NCBI GenBank assembly: GCA_024234075.1
Contig: JACKOV010000003.1
Coordinates: 248,001-312,000, forward strand
From: Nevskiaceae bacterium
Lineage (GTDB): Bacteria > Pseudomonadota > Gammaproteobacteria > Steroidobacterales > Steroidobacteraceae
Length of the DNA stretch: 64,000 nucleotides
Direction: 5' to 3'
Below are positions 9,622 to 18,732 of the stretch, piece after piece. The position numbers were made by a program, and so were the translations under genes. Position 1 is the stretch's first letter. Each line of letters opens with the position of its first letter. Below the pieces are notes generated by a model. That model saw only the letters and a list, made by a program, of their open reading frames with translations, was not told the origin of the DNA and made no database searches.

Positions 9622-10602
9622 ATGTTTTGTCGTGCGTTTCGATCGGGTCTCCCGTTCATGCGGCGGGGGATGCTCGCCGCGGTCGTCTGTGCCGCGCTGG
9701 GTGCAGGGTTGCCGACGACGGTGAGCCATGCCCAGATGTTCTCGCTGATGACCAGCTCCGAGACGGAGTCGCTGGGCAACGGGCTGTATGCTTTTCGGCA
9801 TGGCCCGTACCGGAACATCTTCTTGATCGGCGAGGAGGGGGTCATTGTCACCGACCCGCTCAACGTCAAGGCAGCGGCGGCCCTGCGCGAGGAGATCCGC
9901 AAGCTCACCGACAAGCCGGTCAAATACGTCGCGTACTCGCATTCTCATTGGGATCATGCCATCGGCGGAGCGATCTTCAAGCAGGATGGCGCGACGTTCG
10001 TCGCTCAGGAAAAGTGCCGCGACAACATCCGTGAAACGCCGCATCCCGATCTCGTGGCGCCGGATGTCGTCTTCAAGGATCGTCACAGACTGGATGTCGG
10101 CAAGGCGTCGCTGGAGTTGTTCTATTTCGGGCCGAGCCACAGCAATTGCCTGGCGGTGATGCTGGCCCGGCCGGCGAACGTCATGTTCGTCGTCGATATC
10201 GCGAATCCTTCCACCGGCTGGTTCAAGGAGTACAACCCGACTGCGCCGGATACCTATCTGCACAGCCTCACTACGGTTCTGGCGGCGGTGGAGCGGCTGG
10301 CGGCTGCAGAGGGTGTGAAGTCGTTCGTCGGTGGGCACATCTCCCTGGGCAAGGGGGCCGACGGCCGGCCATTCCTGCGGCCGGCGATGGGGTCCATCGA
10401 ATCCGTCGGCGAGCGGCGGCAGTTCTGGGAGACCGTGATCGCAGCGGTGAAGGCGGAGATGGCCCGCGGCACCGTCGGCGAAGAAGTTTCCGGAAAACTG
10501 GCCGGCAGCGATTTCGAGGCGAAGATCGCCGACTTCGACCGCGGAGAAATGGACATGCTCTACCGCGTGATCGCGTCCTACCTCCAGGCGGGCCGTCCCT
10601 AG
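9622..10602 (+). CDS. Exported metallo-beta-lactamase-fold hydrolase (intact metal site)
   Basis: This is a 326-residue protein with a signal peptide ending near residue 38 (SHAQ). The metallo-beta-lactamase ligand set is complete: H107-S-H109-W-D111-H112, H173 (GPSHSN), D192 (VVD) and H239 (GGH). It therefore should bind two metal ions and be an active periplasmic hydrolase. The substrate is unknown. The general layout resembles MBL proteins annotated as quinoprotein-relay or SoxH-like, but no specific match is claimed. It starts 2 bp after the stop of its degenerate paralog, so the two are co-translated. The VOC-fold gene follows after 87 bp. Confidence 0.88.
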   Translation: MFCRAFRSGLPFMRRGMLAAVVCAALGAGLPTTVSHAQMFSLMTSSETESLGNGLYAFRHGPYRNIFLIGEEGVIVTDPLNVKAAAALREEIRKLTDKPVKYVAYSHSHWDHAIGGAIFKQDGATFVAQEKCRDNIRETPHPDLVAPDVVFKDRHRLDVGKASLELFYFGPSHSNCLAVMLARPANVMFVVDIANPSTGWFKEYNPTAPDTYLHSLTTVLAAVERLAAAEGVKSFVGGHISLGKGADGRPFLRPAMGSIESVGERRQFWETVIAAVKAEMARGTVGEEVSGKLAGSDFEAKIADFDRGEMDMLYRVIASYLQAGRP

Positions 10603-10689
10603 CACGGTCGGCGAAAGCGCGGCTCGCGAATGGCCGTGCCGGCTTCAATTCATAGCGGACAAATAGTAGACAACTCAGGGGCCATGCAC

Positions 10690-11232
10690 ATGACGACGGG
10701 ATTCAGGCGCGTTATTCAGGCGGCTGCGGTAGTTCTGTTGCTGGGCGGATCGGCCATGTCGATGAGCCCCGCGTTCGCCGAGACGCTGGCGCTGGTGGAC
10801 CCGTACGTTCATCGATCGAATTTCCTGGTCAGGGACATCGACCGGGCATTGCGGCTCTACCGGGACATCCTGGGTTTCAAGGTCAACGCCTTGGTGCCGG
10901 TCAAGTCCGAGAGCTTCATGTACGACGTCTTCAACATCGATCGCACCGCCAGAATGCGCATCGCCTTCCTGAGCAGTCCGGACTCGAGGTTCGGCGCGAT
11001 AGGTATGACCGAGGTCAAAGGCATCGATCTGCCTCCTGCAGCGACCGTCTTTCCCAGCGCATTGATCGTCGAGATCAAAGGGCGGTTCGAATCCGTCTAC
11101 GACCAGATCCGCGCCGCGAACCTCGACGTCGGACGGGTCTACGAGTTGACGAATCCCGCCAGACGGGAGTTTCTGGTCACCGACGTCGACGGCCACCGGA
11201 TCATCATCATGCAGCTGCACGCTGCGGATTGA
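10690..11232 (+). CDS. VOC/glyoxalase-fold protein with signal peptide
   Basis: The 180-residue product begins with a clear signal peptide (RRVIQAAAVVLLLGGSAMSMSPAFA) and is followed by one vicinal-oxygen-chelate module. The module pattern HRSNFLVRDIDRALRLYRDILGF is typical, and the C-terminal strand runs EFLVTDVDGHRIIIMQL. An ATG six bases upstream (10684) is an alternative start; 10690 has the better spacing to AGGGG. Export is unusual for VOC proteins, which are mostly cytosolic. A single module usually dimerises to form the metal site. Its position after two exported MBL-fold proteins suggests a shared periplasmic pathway, but no reaction can be assigned. Confidence 0.8.
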   Translation: MTTGFRRVIQAAAVVLLLGGSAMSMSPAFAETLALVDPYVHRSNFLVRDIDRALRLYRDILGFKVNALVPVKSESFMYDVFNIDRTARMRIAFLSSPDSRFGAIGMTEVKGIDLPPAATVFPSALIVEIKGRFESVYDQIRAANLDVGRVYELTNPARREFLVTDVDGHRIIIMQLHAAD

Positions 11233-11244
11233 TTCGCGCCCAAG

Positions 11245-11281
11245 CCCCGCGCCGCTGTCGCGCGGGGGCGCGCTCATTTTT
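11245..11281 (+). terminator. Putative terminator after the MBL-MBL-VOC genes
   Basis: CCCCGCGC (11245-11252) pairs with GCGCGGGG (11260-11267) around a 7-base loop. A run of five T follows at 11277-11281. The T-run is nine bases from the stem, so this is a weaker match to an intrinsic terminator than usual. Confidence 0.4.
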
Positions 11282-11361
11282 CGCGAGGATATCCCGGCCG
11301 GCGACCATCAGCATCATGCACGGTGCGGGCACGCTTCACTTGTGCTATCTCCTTGCCCGTT

Positions 11362-12435
11362 ATGGACACTCCTTTCAAGAACAAGCTGATCCCCATCCTG
11401 CTCGTCGCAGTGCTGGCCGTGGCCGCCTGGTATGCCTGGCAATGGTTCGCCGGCGACAAAGGCAATGCGGCGTTCATCAGCAGCAACGGCCGCATCGAAG
11501 CCACCGAGATCGATATCGCGACCAAGCTGGCCGGTCGCGTCGGCGAGATCCTGGTCGAGGAGGGCGCCTTCGTGAAGGCCGGTCAGGTGCTGGCTGTCAT
11601 GCAAGTGCAGACCCTGGAGGCGCAGCTGCGTGAAGCGAAGGCGCAGCGTCAGCAGGCGGTCAATGCCGTGGCCAGCGCGCAGGCGCAGGTGGCGATGCGC
11701 CACAGCGACAAGACGGCGCTGCTCGCGCAGGTGCGCCGTGCCGAAGCCGAGCTGGTCGCGGCCCAGCGGCGCCTGGCGCGCTCCGAGAGTCTGGTCAAGG
11801 AGGGCGCGACGTCGGCCCAGACCCTGGACGACGATCGGGCGCGCACGCTGAGCACCGAGGCGGCACTGGCCGCGGCCCGGGCGCAGGCGGTCTCGGCCGA
11901 TGCCGCCATCGCCGCGGCCCGGACGCAGGTGGTCAGCGCGCAGTCGCAGGTCGAGGCCGTCGACGCGACGCTCGAGCGCATCCAGTCCGAGATCGACGAC
12001 AGCCAGCTCAAGGCGCCGCGCGACGGCCGGGTGCAGTTCCGGCTGGCCCAGCCGGGCGAAGTGCTGGGTGCAGGCGGCCGGGTGATGAGCCTGCTCGACC
12101 TGTCGGATGTCTACATGACGTTCTTTCTGCCCACCGAGGTGGCGGGCCGGCTGGCACTGGGCTCGGAAGTCCGTATCGTGCTCGACGCGGCGCCGGATTT
12201 CGTGATCCCCGCCAAGGTCTCGTTCATCGCCAGCGCGGCGCAGTTCACGCCCAAGACCGTCGAGACGGCCAGTGAGCGCCAGAAACTGATGTTCCGCGTG
12301 CGGGCGCAGATCGACCGCAAGCTGCTGCTCGAGTACCTGGAGTACGTCAAGACAGGCCTGCCCGGCGCGGCCTGGGTGCGGCTCGATCCGTCGCAGGACT
12401 GGCCGGCACGACTGGCGCTGAAGACGCCGCAATGA
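11362..12435 (+). CDS. HlyD-family membrane fusion protein (YhiI-like)
   Basis: This 357-residue protein has one N-terminal membrane anchor ([20 protein letters not shown]). A split biotinyl/lipoyl-like domain follows ([31 protein letters not shown] and [24 protein letters not shown]), with a long Ala/Gln-rich coiled-coil hairpin between its halves. It is the periplasmic adaptor of a tripartite exporter. Its TGA overlaps the ATG of the RbbA-type ABC gene. The gene order HlyD / double-ABC-permease / ABC-2 permease matches yhiI-rbbA-yhhJ of enterobacteria. The hydrophobic anchor and adaptor start decide the ATG at 11362 over an upstream GTG. Confidence 0.9.
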   Translation: MDTPFKNKLIPILLVAVLAVAAWYAWQWFAGDKGNAAFISSNGRIEATEIDIATKLAGRVGEILVEEGAFVKAGQVLAVMQVQTLEAQLREAKAQRQQAVNAVASAQAQVAMRHSDKTALLAQVRRAEAELVAAQRRLARSESLVKEGATSAQTLDDDRARTLSTEAALAAARAQAVSADAAIAAARTQVVSAQSQVEAVDATLERIQSEIDDSQLKAPRDGRVQFRLAQPGEVLGAGGRVMSLLDLSDVYMTFFLPTEVAGRLALGSEVRIVLDAAPDFVIPAKVSFIASAAQFTPKTVETASERQKLMFRVRAQIDRKLLLEYLEYVKTGLPGAAWVRLDPSQDWPARLALKTPQ

Positions 12436-15176
12436 CGGCGGGCGTTCGCCGCGCGCCGCAAGTCGTCCGGCTGGAGCAAGCAGGGCTGCGCTACGGCAAA
12501 GTCCAGGCGCTGGCCGGCATCACGCTGGAGCTGCCGGCGGGTTGCATGGTCGGGTTGATCGGGCCGGACGGTATCGGGAAGTCCAGCCTGCTGTCGCTGC
12601 TGGCCGGTGCGCGCACGGTACAGGCCGGCCGCGTGCAGGTGCTGGACGGCGACATGGCCAGCAAGCGTCATCGCGATCGAGTCTGCCCGCGCATCGCCTA
12701 CATGCCGCAGGGGCTGGGCAAGAATCTCTATCCCACCTTGTCGGTGGAAGAGAACCTGCAGTTCTTCGCGCGCCTGTTCGGACATGGCGCGGCCGAGCGA
12801 CGGCGGCGCATCGACGATCTCACCGCGGCCACGGGTTTGCGCGAGTTCCTGGATCGCCCGGTGGGCAAGCTCTCCGGCGGCATGAAGCAGAAGCTCGGTC
12901 TGTGCTGTGCGCTGACCCACGACCCGGATCTGCTGATTCTCGATGAGCCGACCACCGGGGTCGATCCACTGGCGCGGGCGCAGTTCTGGGAGCTGATTGC
13001 CCGCATTCGCCGGGGTCGCCCCGGCATGAGCGTGATCGTCGCCACGGCTTACATGGACGAGGCGCAGCGTTTCGATTGGCTGGTGGCCATGGACGCCGGC
13101 CAGGTGCTGGCTATGGGCACACCGGGGGAGTTGCTGGCGCGCACCGGCAGCGATTCGCTGGAAGCGGCCTTCATCGCGCTGTTGCCAGAAGACAAGAAAC
13201 GCGGTCATGCGGCGGTCGAGATCCCGCCCTTGCAGGCCTCGGCGGACGATATCGCCATCGAAGCCCGGGACCTGACCATGCGCTTCGGCGACTTCGTCGC
13301 GGTCGATCACGTGTCGTTCCGCATCCGGCGCGGCGAGATTTTCGGCTTCCTCGGTTCGAACGGCTGCGGCAAGACCACGACGATGAAGATGCTCACCGGC
13401 CTGCTGGAAGCCAGCGAGGGCCGTGCGTGGTTGTTCGGCCACGAGGTCGATCCGCGGGACATCGCCACCCGCCGCCGCGTGGGCTACATGTCGCAAGCCT
13501 TTTCCCTCTACGGCGAGCTGACGGTGCGGCAGAACCTGGAGTTGCATGCACGTCTGTTCCAGGTGCCCGATAGCGAGATTCCGCAGCGAGTGGCGGAGAT
13601 GGCGCAGCGCTTCGGCCTCGCCGGAATGGAGGACAGCCTGCCTGCCAGCATGCCGCTGGGCATGCGCCAGCGTCTGTCGCTGGCGGTGGCCATGGTGCAC
13701 AAGCCCGAGTTGCTGATCCTCGACGAGCCGACCTCGGGCGTGGATCCGGTCGCGCGCGATGCCTTCTGGCGGCTGTTGATCGAGCTGTCGCGCCGCGACC
13801 AGGTCACGATCTTCATCTCCACCCATTTCATGAACGAGGCAGAGCGTTGCGACCGCATGTCGATGATGCATGCGGGCAAGGTGCTCGACAGCGATGCGCC
13901 CGCGAAACTGGTCGACAAACGCGGCGCAGGGACACTGGAAGAAGCGTTCATCGGCTACCTGATCGAGGCGGGCGGCGGCGGATCGCCGCTCGGCACCCCC
14001 GTCGATGAGGCAACCGTCAGACCTCAGGATCGTCCCCGCGCCCGCTCTGCGCGCTTCAGCCTGCGGCGCCTGATCAGTTACATGTGGCGCGAATCGCTGG
14101 AGCTGCAGCGCGATCCGGTGCGGGCGACGCTGGCGCTGGCGGGCTCGGCCATATTGATGTTCGTGATGGGCTTCGGGATCAGCATGGACGTGGAGGATCT
14201 GCGCTACGCCGTGCTGGATCGCGACCAGTCCACGCTCAGCGAGAGCTACACGCTGAGTCTCGCCGGCTCGCGCTACTTCGTCGAGCATCCGCCGATCCGC
14301 GACTATGCGGATCTGGACCGGCGCATGGTGAGCGGCGAACTCAATCTGGCGCTGGAGATCCCGTCGGGCTTCGGTCGCGATGTGTTGCGGGGCCGGCCCG
14401 TCGAGATCGGCGCCTGGATCGACGGCGCCATGCCGCAGCGCGCCGAGACCGTAAAGGGCTACGTGCGGGGCATTCACCAGCACTGGCTGGTCGAGCAGAC
14501 AGCTGCACGCACGGGTGCGGCAGCCGGCGGACTGGCCGGCATCGAGACGCGCTTTCGCTACAACCCGGACGTCAAGAGCCTGCCGGCTATGGTGCCGGCC
14601 GTCGTGCCTCTGCTGTTGCTGATGCTGCCGGCGATGCTCACGGCGCTGGCTGTGGTGCGCGAGAAGGAAAGCGGTTCCATCATCAATCTGTACGTCACAC
14701 CCATCACCCGCACGGAGTTCCTGCTGGGCAAGCAGCTGCCCTATGTCGCGCTGGCCATGCTGAACTTCGCCTTGATGGCCGGACTGTCCGTGACCGTGTT
14801 CGGTGTGCCGATCAAGGGGAGCTTCGGCACCTTGCTTCTGGCGGCGGTGATCTTCAGCTTCTGCGCCACCGGCCTGGGGTTGCTGGCATCGAGCGTCACC
14901 AGGAGCCAGATCGCGGCGATGTTCTTCGCGATGATCGGCACGATGATCCCCGCCACCTTGTTCTCCGGGCTGACCGATCCGGTGTCGTCGCTGCAGGGCG
15001 GTGCGCGCCTGCTGGGCCAGATCTATCCGGCGACGCACATGATCGGCATCAGCCGTGGCGTCTTCAACAAGGCGCTGCATTTCGGCGATCTGCGCGCTTC
15101 GCTGCTGTCCATGCTGGTCGCCGCGCCGGTCATCGTCGGTGCGGCGATCCTGCTGCTGCGCAAGCAGGAGCGCTGA
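12432..15176 (+). CDS. rbbA: RbbA-type ABC transporter: two ATPase domains fused to an ABC-2 permease
   Basis: The product is 914 residues. NBD1 has Walker [10 protein letters not shown] (near 46), signature LSGGMKQ and Walker [17 protein letters not shown]2 (about 275-500) has Walker [10 protein letters not shown], a divergent signature MPLGMRQRL and Walker [14 protein letters not shown]. The C-terminal third is an ABC-2 membrane domain with one N-terminal helix, a soluble loop and five C-terminal helices. This architecture is that of RbbA/YhiH, reported in E. coli as a ribosome-associated ATPase but by sequence a drug-efflux half-transporter. The divergent NBD2 signature is typical of the family. 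The gene is translationally coupled to the HlyD gene and lies 3 bp before the permease gene. Confidence 0.9.
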   Translation: MTAGVRRAPQVVRLEQAGLRYGKVQALAGITLELPAGCMVGLIGPDGIGKSSLLSLLAGARTVQAGRVQVLDGDMASKRHRDRVCPRIAYMPQGLGKNLYPTLSVEENLQFFARLFGHGAAERRRRIDDLTAATGLREFLDRPVGKLSGGMKQKLGLCCALTHDPDLLILDEPTTGVDPLARAQFWELIARIRRGRPGMSVIVATAYMDEAQRFDWLVAMDAGQVLAMGTPGELLARTGSDSLEAAFIALLPEDKKRGHAAVEIPPLQASADDIAIEARDLTMRFGDFVAVDHVSFRIRRGEIFGFLGSNGCGKTTTMKMLTGLLEASEGRAWLFGHEVDPRDIATRRRVGYMSQAFSLYGELTVRQNLELHARLFQVPDSEIPQRVAEMAQRFGLAGMEDSLPASMPLGMRQRLSLAVAMVHKPELLILDEPTSGVDPVARDAFWRLLIELSRRDQVTIFISTHFMNEAERCDRMSMMHAGKVLDSDAPAKLVDKRGAGTLEEAFIGYLIEAGGGGSPLGTPVDEATVRPQDRPRARSARFSLRRLISYMWRESLELQRDPVRATLALAGSAILMFVMGFGISMDVEDLRYAVLDRDQSTLSESYTLSLAGSRYFVEHPPIRDYADLDRRMVSGELNLALEIPSGFGRDVLRGRPVEIGAWIDGAMPQRAETVKGYVRGIHQHWLVEQTAARTGAAAGGLAGIETRFRYNPDVKSLPAMVPAVVPLLLLMLPAMLTALAVVREKESGSIINLYVTPITRTEFLLGKQLPYVALAMLNFALMAGLSVTVFGVPIKGSFGTLLLAAVIFSFCATGLGLLASSVTRSQIAAMFFAMIGTMIPATLFSGLTDPVSSLQGGARLLGQIYPATHMIGISRGVFNKALHFGDLRASLLSMLVAAPVIVGAAILLLRKQER

Positions 15177-15179
15177 AGC

Positions 15180-16307
15180 ATGCGCCAGTTCCTCGCCAAC
15201 ACCTACCGCCTGGGCATCAAGGAGCTGTGGAGCCTGTGGCGCGACCCGGCCATGCTGGTATTCATCGTCTACGTGTTCACCGTGGGTGTCTACACCGCCG
15301 CCACGGCCATGCCGGAGACGCTGAACAACGCCCCCATCGCCATCGTGGACGAAGACCAGTCGCCGTTGTCGCAGCGGATCGTGTCGGCACTCTATCCCCC
15401 GCATTTCGCTCCGCCGCAGTCGATCGACTGGCCGCAGATGGACCCCGGCATGGATGCGGGTCTCTACACGTTCGTGATGGTGATCCCGCACAATTTCCAG
15501 CGCGACCTGCTGGCCGGCCATGCGCCGCAGATCCAGCTCAATGTCGATGCGACCCGCATGAGCCAGGCGTTCGTCGGCAGCGGCTATGTGCAGCAGATTG
15601 TCATGGACGAGATCAACGAGTTCGCCCAGCGCCATCGCGCCAGCGCCGTGCCGCCGGTGGACCTGACGCTGCGCGCGCGCTTCAATCCGGCGCTGGAGCC
15701 GTCCTGGTTCGGCAGTCTGGTGCAGATCGTCAACTACATCGCGATGCTGTCGATCATCCTCACCGGCGCGGCACTGATCCGCGAGCGCGAGCACGGCACG
15801 GTCGAGCATCTGCTGGTCATGCCGGTGACTCCCGCGCAGATCATGCTGGCCAAGGTCTGGTCGATGGGTGCGGTGGTACTGCTGGCTGCCTGGTTGTCGC
15901 TCACCGTCGTTGTGCGCGGCGTGCTGCAGGTGCCGGTGTCCGGTTCGCTGCCGCTGTTCTTCGCGGGCTCGGCGCTGTGCCTGTTCGCCACCGCTTCGAT
16001 GGGCATTTTCATGGCCACGCTGGCACGCAACATGCCGCAGTTCGGCATGCTGATGATGCTGACCATCATGCCCCTGCAGATGCTCTCCGGCGGTGGTACG
16101 CCGCGCGAGAACATGCCCGAGATCGTGCAGAACATCATGCTGGCGGCACCGACCACGCATTTCGTGCAGCTCGGGCAGGCGATCCTGTTCCGGGGCGCCG
16201 GCCTCGGCGTGGTCTGGCCGCAGTTCGCCGCCTTGCTGCTGATCGGTGCCGTCCTGTTCGCGCTGTCGCTGCAGCGGTTCCGCAAGACCATCGCGCTGAT
16301 GGCCTGA
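15180..16307 (+). CDS. yhhJ: ABC-2 type permease (YhhJ-like)
   Basis: This 375-residue membrane protein has one N-terminal helix (AMLVFIVYVFTVGVYTAATAM), a periplasmic domain of about 150 residues, and a cluster of C-terminal helices. The conserved ABC-2 motif LIREREHGTVEHLLVMPVTPAQIMLAK sits between helices. It probably pairs with the permease part of the RbbA-type protein to form the inner-membrane pore, with the HlyD protein as adaptor. It is separated from the upstream gene by 3 bp and ends the operon apart from the small ORF that follows. Confidence 0.9.
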   Translation: MRQFLANTYRLGIKELWSLWRDPAMLVFIVYVFTVGVYTAATAMPETLNNAPIAIVDEDQSPLSQRIVSALYPPHFAPPQSIDWPQMDPGMDAGLYTFVMVIPHNFQRDLLAGHAPQIQLNVDATRMSQAFVGSGYVQQIVMDEINEFAQRHRASAVPPVDLTLRARFNPALEPSWFGSLVQIVNYIAMLSIILTGAALIREREHGTVEHLLVMPVTPAQIMLAKVWSMGAVVLLAAWLSLTVVVRGVLQVPVSGSLPLFFAGSALCLFATASMGIFMATLARNMPQFGMLMMLTIMPLQMLSGGGTPRENMPEIVQNIMLAAPTTHFVQLGQAILFRGAGLGVVWPQFAALLLIGAVLFALSLQRFRKTIALMA

Positions 16308-16339
16308 CTCGGGCAAGGCGGCAGGAGGACTGAGGTCAT

Positions 16340-16603
16340 GTGTACACGCCGGGTCGTGCGTGGGCCGGTCTGCTGCTCCTGCTCGACTGGCTGTCGCTGC
16401 CTGCCGATGCCGCGGAGCGGGCGAGTGTTTGCGAGGCAGGTTCGCCGCTGCACCGGCCGCTGCTGGCCGATGTCGGCTACGGCCTGGCGCTCTGCCGCGG
16501 CCATTGGCGTTACGCGGTGGCGCGCTATCACCGCACGCACGAGTTCCGCGGCCAGATCGAAGTCCCGGTCTACGGCACAGTTACTATCGGCAGGCGCTGC
16601 TGA
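16340..16603 (+). CDS. Small secreted protein, unknown
   Basis: This 87-residue frame starts with GTG 12 bp after a strong AGGAGG (16323-16328). An ATG two bases earlier opens a different frame that yields a Cys/Arg-rich, implausible product. The product has a signal-peptide-like N-terminus (AWAGLLLLLDWLSLPADAAE) and a mature part of about 60 residues with three cysteines (two internal, one C-terminal) and many basic residues. I recognise no family. It could be a fourth member of the exporter operon. Confidence 0.5.
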   Translation: MYTPGRAWAGLLLLLDWLSLPADAAERASVCEAGSPLHRPLLADVGYGLALCRGHWRYAVARYHRTHEFRGQIEVPVYGTVTIGRRC

Positions 16604-16618
16604 GCGGTCGCCGCGCCG

Positions 16619-17041
16619 TCAGTCGTCGAAACGTACGCGGCTGCGTCCGGCTTTGGTGCCGGAGCGGCGGGACTTGCTTTCGAGACGTCGCTCTTTCGAG
16701 GCGCGCGTCGGCCGTGTCGCCCGGCGGACCTTGGGTTCGATCAGTGCCCGCGAAATCAGGGCGGCCAGCCGGCCTTCGGCTTCGCGGCGGTTCGCATCCT
16801 GGGTGCGGTGATTGCGGGCGACGATCAGCAGCGTGCCCTGGTCGGTGACGCGCTGACCGGCCAGGCTGCGCAACCGTGCCTTGACGCGCGGAGCGAGCGC
16901 GCCGCTGCCGGCCAGATCGAAGCGCAATTGTGCGGCGGTCGCGACCTTGTTGACGTTCTGGCCGCCCGGACCGCTCCCGCGGACGAAGGTCAGCGAGTAA
17001 TCGGAGTCGGGGATCGTCAGCTCACCGACGCGGATCGGCAT
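16619..17041 (-). CDS. arfB: Alternative ribosome-rescue factor / peptidyl-tRNA hydrolase ArfB
   Basis: This is a 140-residue class-I-release-factor-like protein. The catalytic GGQ motif lies in RGSGPGGQNVNKV near residues 22-32, and the long basic C-terminal tail (RRATRPTRASKERRLESKSRRSGTKAGRS) enters the empty mRNA channel of stalled ribosomes. These two features define ArfB (YaeJ), which hydrolyses peptidyl-tRNA on stalled ribosomes without a stop codon. Its start overlaps the end of the MscS gene by 20 bp, so the two are probably co-transcribed. Confidence 0.93.
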   Translation of the reverse strand: MPIRVGELTIPDSDYSLTFVRGSGPGGQNVNKVATAAQLRFDLAGSGALAPRVKARLRSLAGQRVTDQGTLLIVARNHRTQDANRREAEGRLAALISRALIEPKVRRATRPTRASKERRLESKSRRSGTKAGRSRVRFDD

Positions 17042-18389
17042 GCTCGTCGTGCGGGTCGTGGGACAAGCGTGGCCGCTGCGGCGCAGGCATGGTGTCGGAC
17101 TCGTTGACGCGGACTTCGTGCTGCGACACCGGGATCTTGATGCCGGCCTCGCGGAACAGCTTGACGATCTTGCGATTCACGTCCGAACGGACGTTGTTGA
17201 CGCCGTTCATCGGATCGCGGATCCAGAAGCGGCACTCGAGCCGCATGCCGTAGTTCTCGAAGGACATCAGGCGCGACACCGGTCCCGGTTCGCGCAGGAT
17301 GCGCGGATGTTCGCGCGCGGCGTCTATCAGCAGCTCGAGCGCCACTTCGGGGTCGTCCTGGTAGCTGATCATCACCGGCAGACGCAGCCGCACGCGCTGG
17401 TCCGAATAGGACCAGTTGATCACCGAATTGGTGATCAGGTTCTGGTTCGGGACCAGGGTCTCGACGCCGTCGCGGTCGCGGACCACGACGTAGCGGCCGC
17501 GCAGTTCCTGCACCCAGCCGAAATTCTCGGTACTGGTGCCGGTGTGCTGGGTGAAGCTGATCACGTCGCCGGGCTTGATCGACTTGTCCATCAGCAGTAC
17601 GAAGCCGCTGACGAAATTGCTGGTGATCGCCTGCAGGCCGAAGCCCAGGCCGAGGCCGATCGCGCCGGTCAGCACCGTCAGGGCGGTGAGATCGACGCCG
17701 GTGGCATTGACGCCGAGCAGGATGCCGAGGCCGACCAGCAGGAAGTGCGCGGATTTCGAAATGCCGATACGCGTCGACAGGGCCAGCGACTGCATGGTCA
17801 TCACGCGACGCTCGATCGCGCGGGCGACCAGGCTGGTGATCACCACGAAGGCGGTGACCACGATCACGCTCTTCAGCAGGGCCCAGAGGCTGAACTCGCC
17901 CTTGCCGGGAATCAGGTCGACCGCATCGAGCGTCGACTCGACCCGGTTGAACCAGCCGAGCAACTCGAAGCTGATCGCCAGCCAGATCACGATGGTGATC
18001 TGGTTTTCCCAGGTCCGCACCCAGGACTTGTTGCCCATCATCAGCGCGAACAGGTACACGCCGAGACGGATGAACAGCAGTGCCGCGACCAGCTGCAAGG
18101 CGAGATCGACGGCGCCGACATGGCTGCCGAGGAATGCCAGGCCGGCACGCAGCGGCAGCAGCACTAGCAGCGCAACGAAGAACGGCGCGGTGACCACGCC
18201 GCCCTCGACCAGCTTCCACAGCCAGCTGTCGTTCTCCAGGCCGGATTCGATCCGCCGGAACCAGGCCCGGATGAAATGTGCCGCGGCAGCGGAAATCGCA
18301 ATGGCGATCGCGATCGCGACGATTTCGGTCAGGACTTCGGCGCTGGTGAGTTGCTTGAACAGGCTCAGCTTGGAGAAATCGCGTTCCAT
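17022..18389 (-). CDS. Mechanosensitive channel, MscS family (455 aa)
   Basis: The protein has five to six hydrophobic segments in its first about 270 residues. The Gly/Ala-rich pore helix and MscS beta domain follow (GAIGLGLGFGLQAITSNFVSGFVLLMDKSIKPGDVI, split here only for description). The cytoplasmic alpha/beta domain ends in the EAGIKIPVSQHEVRV strand. It is longer than E. coli MscS (286 aa) and of the YjeP/YbdG-like size class. It should release solutes on osmotic down-shock. The product ends in a basic tail. The gene is 5 bp from the YdcH-like gene upstream and overlaps arfB downstream. Confidence 0.9.
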   Translation of the reverse strand: MERDFSKLSLFKQLTSAEVLTEIVAIAIAIAISAAAAHFIRAWFRRIESGLENDSWLWKLVEGGVVTAPFFVALLVLLPLRAGLAFLGSHVGAVDLALQLVAALLFIRLGVYLFALMMGNKSWVRTWENQITIVIWLAISFELLGWFNRVESTLDAVDLIPGKGEFSLWALLKSVIVVTAFVVITSLVARAIERRVMTMQSLALSTRIGISKSAHFLLVGLGILLGVNATGVDLTALTVLTGAIGLGLGFGLQAITSNFVSGFVLLMDKSIKPGDVISFTQHTGTSTENFGWVQELRGRYVVVRDRDGVETLVPNQNLITNSVINWSYSDQRVRLRLPVMISYQDDPEVALELLIDAAREHPRILREPGPVSRLMSFENYGMRLECRFWIRDPMNGVNNVRSDVNRKIVKLFREAGIKIPVSQHEVRVNESDTMPAPQRPRLSHDPHDEHADPRR

Positions 18390-18394
18390 GAGGC

Positions 18395-18673
18395 TCAGGC
18401 GTTCAGGTCCGGGATCATCTGGCTTTCGTAGCGTTCGATCTGGTCCTTGAGCATCAGCTTGCGTTTCTTCAGGCGCTTGAGCTGGATTTCGTCGACGTGG
18501 AGGTCGAGCGAGAGGCGCGTGATCACGTCGTCGAGATCGCGGTGTTCGATCCGCAGCTGGCGCAACCTTTCGTACTTGCGAAACAGATCGCGATCGACAT
18601 TGTCTATGGCCGCTTCCGGCGGGAGATCGCTGGCATCACCCGGGGTGTCGATATCGGAATCTTTGGAGGCCAT
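18395..18673 (-). CDS. YdcH/DUF465 family small coiled-coil protein
   Basis: This 92-residue protein has an acidic N-terminus. The conserved DUF465 block follows: EHRDLDDVITRL, then VDEIQLKRLKKRKLMLKDQIER, ending near the C-terminus. The block forms a helical hairpin. The family is widespread in proteobacteria and has no established function. It lies 5 bp before the MscS gene on the same strand. Confidence 0.85.
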   Translation of the reverse strand: MASKDSDIDTPGDASDLPPEAAIDNVDRDLFRKYERLRQLRIEHRDLDDVITRLSLDLHVDEIQLKRLKKRKLMLKDQIERYESQMIPDLNA

Positions 18674-18732
18674 CGGCGATCGTGGGTCTCGGCCGGCCGG
18701 TCGGTGGGGCCGGGCGGTGGCAGAAAACGGGC

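Noticed and set aside
12111..16316. Very long minus-strand open frame (about 1400 codons) opposite the HlyD/RbbA/YhhJ genes
   Set aside because: It is antisense to three well-matched genes, is rich in Gln/His/Arg/Asp as expected for the complement of GC-rich coding DNA, and has no recognisable domain.
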